NCBI GenBank assembly: GCA_001510575.1
Contig: LNGK01000012.1
Location: 1,199,996-1,263,995, forward strand
Direction of reading: 5' to 3'
Origin: Knoxdaviesia capensis
Lineage: Eukaryota > Ascomycota > Sordariomycetes > Microascales > Gondwanamycetaceae
DNA length: 64,000 nucleotides
The notes under the pieces are model-generated. The model was not told the DNA's origin. It made no database searches and saw only the letters and a program-made list of their open reading frames with translations. Positions 24,400 through 34,694 of this stretch are shown here, one piece after another. Position 1 is the first letter of the stretch, and each line of letters begins with the position of its first letter. Both the position numbers and the translations under genes were made by a program.

Positions 24400-27130
24400 T
24401 GTTCTCTCCTGCACTGGCTTAGCTCCTCAACTCTCTGCTCGTGACTCTCCAATATTGGATTTACACCGTCCTGTAGCAAGAGGGCTGCCCGGGAGAATGA
24501 TCTCCTAGCTCCTCCGGTAAGCTGCCGCACTACCTGGATCTATTAGTACTCCGGGACACGCTACTCTTCCTATAGTTCTGGAGCGAGACAAACGGTCTCC
24601 GTGTCCACACTACCTTCCTTAGGCTACTGCCTCTCTCTCTCGTTAGGAGGGCCGTCTCCGTCCTTCTTCCATTCCCATTCCCCATCCCCAAATAGTTGTC
24701 TTCCTCGGTTCGTCGCCGCTTCTTTGTCTTAAACCTGCCGGTCTCAAAGTCTTAGGAGCCCGCCGATCCTCGCCCTGTTCTGTTCTGTGTGCTTCTGCTC
24801 GCTTCTGTACTCGACTCGGGCTAACTACGCTGTGTTGCTGATCGAAACTAGAAAACGTTTTGCGTTATCGTTTTAGCCTATTTCTTCTTCTCTTTTCTTC
24901 AATATGTAGATATTTCCCCAACCATTCCTCCTTCTTCGACTCACTCTCTTCTCAATCCTGTCTTGTCTCACGCGCCTTACGACACTCGCCTCGCAGTACA
25001 TCTACGCCCGCGCTTTTCTTATCGCTGTATCATTCCAGACTTGCCGTCACTCACATCAAGTCTCGGACGCTTGTTCTTCTTTCGTCGCTTATGCGTGACT
25101 AGACCGTGTTCTCTCTTCCCGCTACAAAACTTTCTTCCTTGTTGCAGCAGGCCGTCCGTTGTGGTTCTCCTGCGTTTTCTCGCTACCAAGTTCCAACTTT
25201 CCTCATCCTTGCAGTGTAACTTGCTGCCGTGGACGAAGATATCCATTATCAGGAAATCACCTTTCATTGCACATTTTCTTTCTGGTCACCCACCACATCT
25301 GACTCTGACTCCGCCGTCCTACCCTTCCCTGTTGCGCTGGGCGTATCCCATGGGATAGTTGGTTCAAGGTGGCTACGCTTCCTTGCTCGCCTGCAAGCCG
25401 AACGCTTCCTCCAACGTATTGAGACGCTTGGGTCTAGCCCCTGGGCCTGGCTCTCTCCTATCACCTCTCTCCCACTCTCCATTGGCCTTCCAGGCTTTTT
25501 AATGCTCTTCGCTGGCCTCCGGCGCTACTCCCACAACCGACGGGGGAGGGGAGGGAACATATCAACAGAGTAGGGGAGGGGTTGTGTTGTATCGACCCAA
25601 AGATTCCCATTCTCTCCGTCTCACAAGGCCCGTAGTACCACTGTTACACCTGCTACACTGCACCTTGCTGCAAAATTCCTGCTTCCTGCACTCTCTCTCT
25701 CTGTTCTATCATATATTAGCGTGGCTCCCCCCTGTCTTATTGCCCACCTTAGGGTACACAAACCATCTTTCTCCGTCCCCAGGATCCGGGCCCCCTTGTT
25801 CGTTCATCTTGATGTCGAGTTACCTCTAGAGCAGGTACCACAGTCTCTCCATATTTTGTGTTCCCCTGGGGGTTTTTTCTTTCTTTTCTTTCCTTTTCCC
25901 CATACACCTCTCTCACACATCCCCTTCCACCTCTTCGTCCTTTCATCGAGTCGAGGCATTCGGCGACCTTTCTTTCATCTTCACTTTCTCTCGCCGACTT
26001 CAGACACGCCCCCTCCCTTCCCCTTCCGTCCTCCCGGGGATCTCATCAAATTCAACCCCTTAGCTCAGTGTGTGGCCAGCTGAGTCTTCCAAACCCCGGA
26101 CATTGCAATCCTTCTTGTAATTTTCTGGGTCATATATCGTTTTCTTGTGAGAGTCCCTCTCGATATCCCGAAAGGCCCTCCTGCATCCCGGTGCCACATC
26201 CTCCAACCGCCTTCTCTTCTGCGACAAGAGAAGCCTGGACACACCCTGCTTGCCGTTGTGTCGTCTAGTTTCTAGCGTCGTTGATTCTTTGAAAGGTAAC
26301 ACAGCCTGGATCTTCACGTCACCACGCACGCCCCCTCCCCGGTCGACGGGCTTTCGTAAAGCTCACTCTCTGCCTTCGACTGCCTCACACACAGACGGAG
26401 GCTCTGGAGAAAACAGAAGTCTAACGGGCGTACCCTCTCTGCCCCGTGCGTGCACCTTACACGCCTCCCCGTCCGACCCTGTCGAGGATCACTGGTCTCC
26501 CGCACCTTCTGGCTTGTCTCTGGTGGTTGGTGTCTCTTCAAAGCACAGAACCCCAAGTTTGACAGGAGAGAAAATCCCTAAACCGTAAAGAATCTCTGAA
26601 CTATATCACGACTCGATATCCCTCCTCGAAGATCGTCGTTGATAGTCCGCTCATTTTCTCTATTCCTTTCTTCCCTCACTCTCTCCCTTCATTCCCTCCC
26701 ATCATCTACCTTGTTCTCTTCTCCACTGGGCCCGGTCTCTGCTTCGTCCCTTTTCACTTCTTGTTTTCTCTTCTCATTGTCACCAACCTCCTTTGATCTT
26801 GACACTTGGAGATCGCTCAACCAGTCTTTCTTTTTTCTACTTGTCCCTGGGTTTGCTCCCTGTGGACTTTCGGAATTTCTTCCACATCTTCAACTACTCT
26901 GATCAGCACGCCACCTTCACACTCAAGTAACTATCGACACTTGGGGGGGTTCAATCAACAATCGCCCAGCCTCGATACCGAACGACCACTGTTACGTGAC
27001 ACGGCGATTTCTTCTCTCACGATCAATCCGGACCTGACTGACTTGAGCCCTATCTTTTTCACATTATCGTTTTTACGACATTTCATCCACTCTTTAAAAA
27101 AAAACCTTTTCCACAAAATACGCAGTCACA
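24400..27130 (+). promoter_or_regulatory. Long pyrimidine-rich, ATG-depleted 5' region of the seven-helix gene
   Basis: From about 24.4 kb the + strand becomes strongly C/T-rich and stays so up to the start codon at 27,131. I read every line and found no ATG on the + strand between 25,815 and 27,130, and only a handful between 24.5 and 25.8 kb. Together with the C/T bias this is what a very long 5' leader (possibly with leader introns) or an extended promoter with several starts would look like. Which of these applies cannot be told without transcript data. Confidence 0.55.
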
Positions 27131-28583
27131 ATGGCAGCTCCTCTTGTTCCCGGCGCCGATCCCGCTCGGGATGCGGAAACGCGGTTTCCCCTCCTGTTGT
27201 CGATGTCGGTCGTCTTCGCGACACTGGCTCTGGCCACCGTCGCTCTGCGGGCTTACACGCGATGGTTCCTCGTCAAGGCCGCTGGATCGGACGATATCAC
27301 CATTGTCATTGCTATGGTGCTGTCGATTGCCACCTCCATAACAACTGTTATCCGTACGTGCATAGTCCTTTTCAAATCGTCCGTTGAACTCTACTAACAA
27401 CGGTTCGTGCTTCACTGATACACAGAAGCTAGGTATGGCCTTGGCCGTCACGCGTACATGGTTCCGTTCACGGACACCCTGCACCAGCTGAAGGTAGGTC
27501 ACGAACAAAATACCGATATATCGGCAGCAGCACAGGAAACAGTGGTTTTAACTTTGCCTTACTCTGATCTCTTCTGTAGGCCCTCTTCGCCGGCATGGTT
27601 GTTTACAACTGCGGCCAAATCCTCACCAAATGCTCGCTCCTGCTCCAATACCGCCGCATCTTCGCCGAGTCGCGCACCCGCACCGCGTGCCTGGCCGTCC
27701 TAGTCCTGCTGGGCATCTGGGGCGTTGTGCAGCTAGTGCTCCTTGGACTTGCGTGCGTGCCTGTGGCCGTGTTCATTCCGGAGCGCCTGGCGACGTGCCT
27801 TGACCCTCTGCCGATCTGGTACCTGACTTCGGCGATGAACATTGCCACCGACTTCCTCGTCTTCATCCTCCCGATCCCGTCTATCCTCAAGCTCCAGCTC
27901 CGCAGCAAGCAGAAGCTCATGCTGGTGTCCATTTTCTGCCTCGGTTTCTTGTAAGTTATCCATCATTTCCAACAAGTCTTGGCAGTTGGCACACTTTCCC
28001 TCCAGTACTAACGTCCTTTTCCTTTCTTTTCAGCACTTGCGTCATCTCCGTTGTGCGCCTGTTCACCCTGCGCTCCACCGTCGACACGCAAGACTCCACC
28101 TGGGACAACTCGCCGACCTCGTACTGGACGGTGGTCGAGCTGAACTGCGGAATCATGTGCGCGTGCCTACCGACGCTGCGGCCGCTGCTGCGGAAGGTGT
28201 TCCCGTCGCTGTCGCAGTCGATGTCCGACCACTACCTCCGCCACACCTCGCCCAAGAACACGAACACCCGCAACGCCTACGCCGTCGGCAGCGTGACCGA
28301 CATGAAGAACCTGAGCGAGGAGGCCTTCAAGACCAACGCCGGAAACGCCGGCGCGTACTACCAGCAGGCCGACTATGCCCAGCATACCGGCCCGGTGTCC
28401 AAGCTGTCGACCGCTATCTACAGCGGTGCCAGCCGGACCCGCGACGACGACTCGGATGATATTTCTGTGCACCGCGGAGCCGGCCCGCAGCAGATTGTGG
28501 TCACGCATGAGATTGGTGTGAAGGAGACCGTGGAGATGAACCCGTTGTATAACAAGGAGGCCAACAGCCGGGAGCGTGTCTAA
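27131..28583 (+). CDS. SAT4/rhodopsin-type seven-helix integral membrane protein
   Basis: Four exons, 27131-27353, 27426-27493, 27580-27950 and 28034-28583, give 403 residues. All introns are GT-AG and 72-86 nt, and frames join exactly (ATC-C/AA, CTG-AAG/GCC, TTC-TT/C). The ATG follows cagtcacaATGGC, a good context, and is the first ATG for more than 1.3 kb. The protein belongs to the fungal rhodopsin-like SAT4/PTH11-related family. An N-terminal exposed tail is followed by about seven hydrophobic helices, with the typical RYGLGRH motif just after the first intron. The hydrophilic C-terminal tail of about 120 residues is rich in Ser, Thr and Asp. Members sit in the plasma membrane; most are functionally uncharacterised and some act in surface or nutrient sensing. 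There is no CFEM domain, so it is not a canonical PTH11 receptor. Confidence 0.9.
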
Positions 28584-29309
28584 AAAGGAGAGACTTACGG
28601 TTTGCAATACGAGGTTCATGGCTACAACAAATACACTGTTCTCTTCTCCAAGACATGAAGTTGATTCTTCATTTACCTTCTTCGCTCTCTTTACATCAAC
28701 CTTTTTCTTGACGCCTTTCTCACCCTCTTTTTTATTCAACATATTACATGTTTAGCCATGCCCCTCTGCTTTTCTTTTCTGCAACCCTATATCCTTCGGC
28801 TTCCTCGCTTGTCAGATAGACCTATCATGGCATGACGTTGGCCGGAACGGTTTTTTTGTGTTACTTCGTTTTTGAGCGTTCGTTATATATTTCTCTTCTC
28901 TTGGGTTTTAGACTCCTTGGAAGGCTTTGTGTTTCTTGTTTCCTTTTTCTAGCGTGTTGAAGGGGCGGTGGTCAACAGTACCGGTGTCTTTAATCTTAGG
29001 GCACTAGAATGCAGTTACGCTGAATACAGTTTGGATATCACTAATGGATTTCTTGGTCAATGTGTGCAAATTCCCGTGTATTGATGTCCACCATAAGAGG
29101 GGTAACCCCTCCAAGTGAAAGGACGTCTAAGTGTCTAGATTTTCATATCAAGAACTAGCTAAATGCCTTGGTTTTTTAAGCAGAAGCCTCAAATGGCGTA
29201 ACCGAAACTAACTCGAAAGAAAAGAAATACAAAGGAGAGAAACAGGAATCAGAGGTGGAGGTTATCATCACTTCATTAGCCCTTGAAAAAAAAAAAACAA
29301 GTCCTCCAA
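28584..29309. other. Convergent 3' intergenic region
   Basis: Shared 3' flank of the seven-helix gene (+) and the MFS permease gene (-). T-rich after the stop at 28,583; nothing coding. Confidence 0.5.
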
Positions 29310-31058
29310 CTACAGCTTGAACCGATGCTTGGGGTGAAGCCAACCGAGATGAAGCTCGTACTGCTCCCGGTCCTCGTCACCAACCGCCTCAACTGAGAGT
29401 CTGTAGTCTCGGCCGCCTCTCTCCCGCCTCTTATTCTCGTTGTTCATGTACACGAGCATGCCCGTGCCAAGCAGGATCAGCGATACCAGGAAGCCCAGGT
29501 TGATGGAGTGGCCGGAGATGTACTTGGGCGCGGTCTGCGAGATGTACGTGAACGACGCCACCAGCGATGCGAGGTTTCCAAAGGTCATGATAAAACCGAG
29601 GACAATTGCGCGCACGTAGTGGGGGGATGCATTGACTGACGCCCAGGCAAGCGAGATTGGCGGCAAGGCACTGACGCCTGAGCCGATGAGGAACGTGCCA
29701 GCGTACTGGAGCGCACCAATCGTGCGTCCGGGAGGGGCGGCAACAGATCCCACGAGCATGAACACGTAGCCGATGGCGGCGGTCCCGGCACACACTATGA
29801 TGGGGATGCCGTTGCGGCCCCAGCGCTGGCTCCACTGGGTCATGGCAATGGTGAAGATGAACGCGACAATGTTCGGGGGCACGGTGAGTAGGTTGGCCTT
29901 GATGCGGTCGCCGTTTCCAACGATCTGCGACACGATGGTCGGCATGAAGAGGATGTAGCTGTACAGCGCCTCGATGGTGAAGAAGCAAGCCAGGGCCATC
30001 ATGATGCACATGGGGTTGAAGATGGCTCGCTTCCAAGTGGCCCATTGAAGCTGGTCTTTGGCCACGGTGGTGCTGTTGGTGGCCGGCTGGGTAGTGGCGC
30101 CTCCACAGTTGGTGTCGGGAGACTGGACGGGTCCTAATTTTGTGTTGTGGTCTTGCGTGCCGTCCTCGAATTGCCGGTCGAACTCGAGCATCCGCTGGAC
30201 AGCAAGCGCCCGTTCCTCGGGGGTGAGGAACTTTGCATTCTTGGGGGTATCAGGAAGAACCACATAGGCAATGACTCCGAGGATGACGGTCAGAACGCCT
30301 TCGATGAAGAAAATCCACGGCCAGCTGTTGTATCCGTTGAATTTGATCTGTCCCAGTCCGGTTGCCAGCAGGCCACCGAATGAAGCCGCAATGGGCGTGC
30401 TAGAGTAAAACAGGCCTGTTCTGGCAGTCATTTCATCGCTCGTGTAAAAGAACGAGAGGTACAGCAGCACGCCTCCGAGGAAGCAACTTTCGGCCAGGCC
30501 CATGAACACTCTGGCAACGCAGAGAGTCGAGAAGGAATTGACGAAGCCGGTGGAGAAGGTAACAAGACCCCAGGTGACCACAATGAACGACAGCCACTTT
30601 CTTCCTCCCACGCGCCGGACCACCAGGTTTCCAGGAATGCTAAAGAGAATGAACGGAATGAAATAGAGGAGAACGGCAATGTTGATCTCAACCCCGCGGA
30701 GGCCAAGGTCCTTCACGAGTCCGTTGATCAGGGCAAACGCAATGGCCGCCCGATCGAGGTAAAACAGCATCCAGGAAAAGAACACAACCGGCATGATGCG
30801 GAAGTCAAGCTTGCGAGTCAGCGCACGCACAACGGCTGTCTCTCTGGATCCTTCATTGCCGTCAACGCTTGGCCGAAACGGCTGCGACGGAGAAGCCTCG
30901 GTGCAGGAAGCATCCCGGCTCTCGACGTCGACGTTGGGGCCTTTGGAAATACCATTGCCGTCTGGGACATCTTTGATTTCGGGGTTCTCGGCGGTGCTGC
31001 ACACAGGGCCTTCAGCACTCCGCACCGACTCCGCAATAAGAGCCTTTTCGTCTGACAT
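29310..31058 (-). CDS. MFS permease, allantoate/nicotinate (anion:cation symporter) type
   Basis: A single-exon frame of 582 residues from ATG 31058. A hydrophilic N-terminal tail of about 90 residues precedes twelve predicted helices. The segment RIMPVVFFSWMLFYLDRAAI at helix 1, the LDR-x-NI-like signature, and GLAESCFLGGVLLYLSFFYT after helix 4 are typical of the Dal5/Tna1 (anion:cation symporter) branch, which carries organic anions such as allantoate, nicotinate or pantothenate. An unusually long central loop (about residues 285-345), rich in Asn, Thr and Gln, separates the two six-helix halves. Plasma membrane location is expected. The substrate cannot be read from sequence. It lies about 3.6 kb downstream of the Zn2Cys6 regulator on the same strand, but that distance argues against calling them a pair. 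Confidence 0.9.
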   Translation of the reverse strand: MSDEKALIAESVRSAEGPVCSTAENPEIKDVPDGNGISKGPNVDVESRDASCTEASPSQPFRPSVDGNEGSRETAVVRALTRKLDFRIMPVVFFSWMLFYLDRAAIAFALINGLVKDLGLRGVEINIAVLLYFIPFILFSIPGNLVVRRVGGRKWLSFIVVTWGLVTFSTGFVNSFSTLCVARVFMGLAESCFLGGVLLYLSFFYTSDEMTARTGLFYSSTPIAASFGGLLATGLGQIKFNGYNSWPWIFFIEGVLTVILGVIAYVVLPDTPKNAKFLTPEERALAVQRMLEFDRQFEDGTQDHNTKLGPVQSPDTNCGGATTQPATNSTTVAKDQLQWATWKRAIFNPMCIMMALACFFTIEALYSYILFMPTIVSQIVGNGDRIKANLLTVPPNIVAFIFTIAMTQWSQRWGRNGIPIIVCAGTAAIGYVFMLVGSVAAPPGRTIGALQYAGTFLIGSGVSALPPISLAWASVNASPHYVRAIVLGFIMTFGNLASLVASFTYISQTAPKYISGHSINLGFLVSLILLGTGMLVYMNNENKRRERGGRDYRLSVEAVGDEDREQYELHLGWLHPKHRFKL

Positions 31059-34000
31059 GATTCACGAAACTGGCTTCAAGTCAGGGGTCGAACAAAAAGT
31101 ATCCGGTGGTAACTTGGAAAGTATCTCTGTAGTTCGTTGCCTGTAATTGCAGATGGATTGTCCAAGGATCAATGAACGACTTCGGATTGTGTGGTTCCAG
31201 CTACATATATAGCCGAACTTGGTACCGCCCGAGCAACAATGAGAGTGCGAGAGATGTCAGGCTCGCTATGTGAATTGTTATTGAAGCGACCGGCGAACAA
31301 AATCCTGTCTAAGTCTACAAAGAAGTTAGTTGACATCCGCCAAGATATGCTCAAAAGGCGTGAGACTCTCCAAACTGCTCATATGCAAAGCTTGAAGGTC
31401 CATTGAGTATCATGTGCGCAAAGGCACGGGGGCTAGAGTGTGGGGGGGGGGGTCTCTAGACTGTTTGCCTGCCACCACAGTTCTGCCTCATGAACATACA
31501 TTGTGCAGTTTAAACTCTCTAAGAACAAGATCGGGCCTTGAGCTGAATCATGAAACGTGAGTTCTAGGTCGAAAAAGTGTGTTAGCTTGCCGTATCAAGC
31601 ACATGCAAGTCGATGAAGGGGATATCAAGATCGACTTTAAAAGCAAACAAGCCAAGAAGCTGAAATAAAAGTTCATGTGAAGTCAACCCTTATCTCTCTT
31701 GCCAATCGTCTTGAATAATTGGAGAGCCGGATACATACTAACAAACCCCTTTCCGGGCGGTCCGAACTACGGGCCGGAGACCGGGGGCTAGCGCACGGAT
31801 CGTGGATCCACCTGACAAGCTTTCAGCAGTTCGGGAGTCAATAGCGCGAAAGGAAACAGCAAACAGAAAAACGAATTATGAAGAGGGAAGACAGTAGTGC
31901 GAAGGGTGAGGAAGAAAGAAAGGGAAAACTGGTGCTGGAAGGAAAATAGAAAGGAGGAAATGGTTGAAAGGGGGGCTCAATGCAGTAACGAAAGCGATTG
32001 CAGGAGGGGAAATGGAAGGCTTCTCGAAGATCTATTCAATGACTCAAAAAGTCCAGGAACTGACTGGGCACGAGAATGTGGAAGGAGCGAAAGGCCTGGG
32101 TTGGCATTTTAGGAAGGAAGCGGAACTGGAGGAGGGCGATGGATTGAGCAAGTTGAAGAAGGAACCGACGAGACAGGACAGGCTTTCCGTACCTACAAAT
32201 AGAGAACTTGGATTGCTCTAAGTTCACGATGTCGGAAATCATGAAATTCCTATTTGGATTACCAGAAATCGTCTCTTGTGTACGGTCAGCTGCCGTGATC
32301 TGGAGATGTCGAATGGGAGCAGGAAAATAGTCGAAGTATGCTTGGATCTAGGGACTCGCCAGCCTCGATAAAGTTGGCTGGGTATTCTGGCACTGACAGT
32401 CAACCCGAAAAGAACAATATGGCCCAGACGAGAAATCACATACAGCATCTTGGCTGAAAGAGAGGAGACTCCAATTGTTATATACACAGGAGATTGCACA
32501 AATGCCTTGTGTTTCCAGAGCCCCTGTGGCTCCATGGGGCGACACATGGAAGGTTGGCTGAGAGGCCGGGAGAGAAGAGAACCGAAGCGTGGTACAAACC
32601 GGTGTCGAGGTGTGTCCTCCTGATTCTTTGATCTTCTTCCATTTGCCAACTCTGGTGTCTTTTTTACTTCTATCTATTAGGGTCTGCTGCACGTTTCCGG
32701 GCAGTCTCTCGTAGCCTCTCGGCATTCTCTGCTGGGGCACTTGCTTCTAAAGTGTCTCTGTTCGGACTCGACACTTGGCCTGAGCCATTCCTCAGCATAA
32801 ACACGAGCCCACTCTGGACTAACGAATGCCACACACACACAAACAAAGGCGCAAAACGCCATGGATGCAAGAGGAGGTCGCGGCCGCAGGTCGGGTGCGA
32901 GACTCATTTGCTTTCGATCTTCCGTGCAACCGCCACGACGTGATACTGCTCGCAGCCGGATCTCGGAGTCTCAGAACTTGTGAATTTAGAGTCGTGGGAT
33001 GGCCAGAACTCGACCCTGCATGCGCGAGAGTTTGCTGTGGAATTGAAACTCAGTGCCACCCGGTGTGAGTGTTGACACTACTCAGGTGTTCTGCGTGGCC
33101 ACTGAGAGGGGCGGACGACAGCACAAGCAGTCAAACCCGGGATGCAACAGATGATGTTGAGACTGGGAACACCGGGTTGCATGGAATCTCCCGTCTCGAT
33201 GCTAATCTCTGTACTTGCCGGGAATCTCTGCCGTGTTCTTATTCTTCTTCTGCTTCCCTCTCCTTTCCATGTCTCCTCTAATGCTGGCCGTGGTACAGCG
33301 TCATCTTTACCGAGGCAGGCCGCGCACATCGGCCCCTCTCGGGTTCTGTGCACATTCAGATTCTCATCTCATCCTACTCTTCTCGGTGCTTCTCTTGCCG
33401 CTGGCCATGTCTATTGTGTCCTCTACTCGCCGCTTAGCATCCAGGATCCTCGGTTATCTTGACGTGGAAGATTCAGTACAGACATACCGCTGTTGGGCCA
33501 AATCATCTAACCAGGTCTAACTCGGACCTTGTCTGGCTACTCGTGTGCCACTTCCACCAGACCGCCCGACCAGGCCCTCATCTGGAGTTCTCTCGCTAAT
33601 CAGACCCCGAAAGCTGTGCAGTGGTATCACACAACAGATAGCCTCCTATCTCCAGATCGTCTAGGTACATGTCTAGTGTGCACGATATGTCACTCTCTGA
33701 GACATCGTAGCAGGTTCTCGGTCCCGAAACAGCGTGGTGTCGTCTCTGCTAAGGTTAACAGGCTAACGGGTATCTTCAACACCAGGACAAACAGAAATTT
33801 CGCCATCTACACCGGACACGAGTAGTTCCACCTTCGAACTCTTTGCCCTAAGGTCATGCATGATAGGCGCAAGTACAGTCAGGCATGCTGAACGAAGCGG
33901 CACGGATGGATGGAGACCACCAGTGATGATTCACAACATAGATCACAGGCACGCACACAATTCCAAGCAAACAGAAGAGCACAATTTGCCAGTACATGGC

Positions 34001-34694
34001 ATGGAACACTCCATCACCTTTCGTGTGCCCATGCTCACCCGTGTGTCCCACCCCGCCTGGCAACACAAACGCACACTGCGAAACAGGAGGGGACATGAGG
34101 GGCCTCGTATTAATCAACAGTGGCAAGCCCAATTTTCTTTCTCGTCTTCATCTCACCACCGTTCCACTACTTGCATTGTCTTCCGCTGGTTGGATCTTGG
34201 CAGTTTTAAGCCCCCCTGGTTTTCCTCCTGCTTACACCGTGTCTGAGCTCGCCTATCCCGGACACTGATCGATTGATGTTCCCTCCATTTGCCACGAGGT
34301 TGGGGTGTCGAGGACAACGTTGGGTGACCAACTCAAATGGCGTTGGACAACCTTACACGGCGGTTTCGAAAGATTTGGGGTCCTGTGCTTAGTTAACTGT
34401 TTACCTCGTGTTGGTACAGGAAACAATCGAGAGAATTGCTCGGCAGTCTAGGATGGCAGACGAGTTTAAGAGTGTCGTTCACTGTTAAATACGTGAGTCC
34501 ACGTTGTGAATTTATTACACACTTGCCCGTTGAGACTTTCTTGTTTGCTATTGACTGACTCTGAATGCCGAGAGAATACAAACGCACACCCTCTCGAATC
34601 AAACGGCGTGCTTTTTTCAACCCAACAGAGAACCAAACCCAACGCCACTATTTGGAGACCTGTTTTTTTAATACAAAGTGCACGCAACATATCA
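31059..34694. other. Intergenic region between the MFS permease and the Zn2Cys6 regulator
   Basis: About 3.6 kb with no supported gene. Features seen are an 11-base G run at about 31,441 and scattered short ORFs on both strands, none with domain or splice support. Its left end holds the MFS promoter. Confidence 0.45.
31204..31211 (-). promoter_or_regulatory. Putative TATA box of the MFS permease gene
   Basis: TATATATG on the minus strand, about 145 nt before the permease ATG. The position fits a TATA-driven fungal promoter; there is no other support. Confidence 0.35.

Noticed and set aside
24860..26902. Several open frames on the + strand in the pyrimidine-rich block
   Set aside because: Products are Ser/Leu/Phe/Pro-rich from C/T composition, and stretches past 25,815 contain no ATG at all. 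Treated as leader or promoter.
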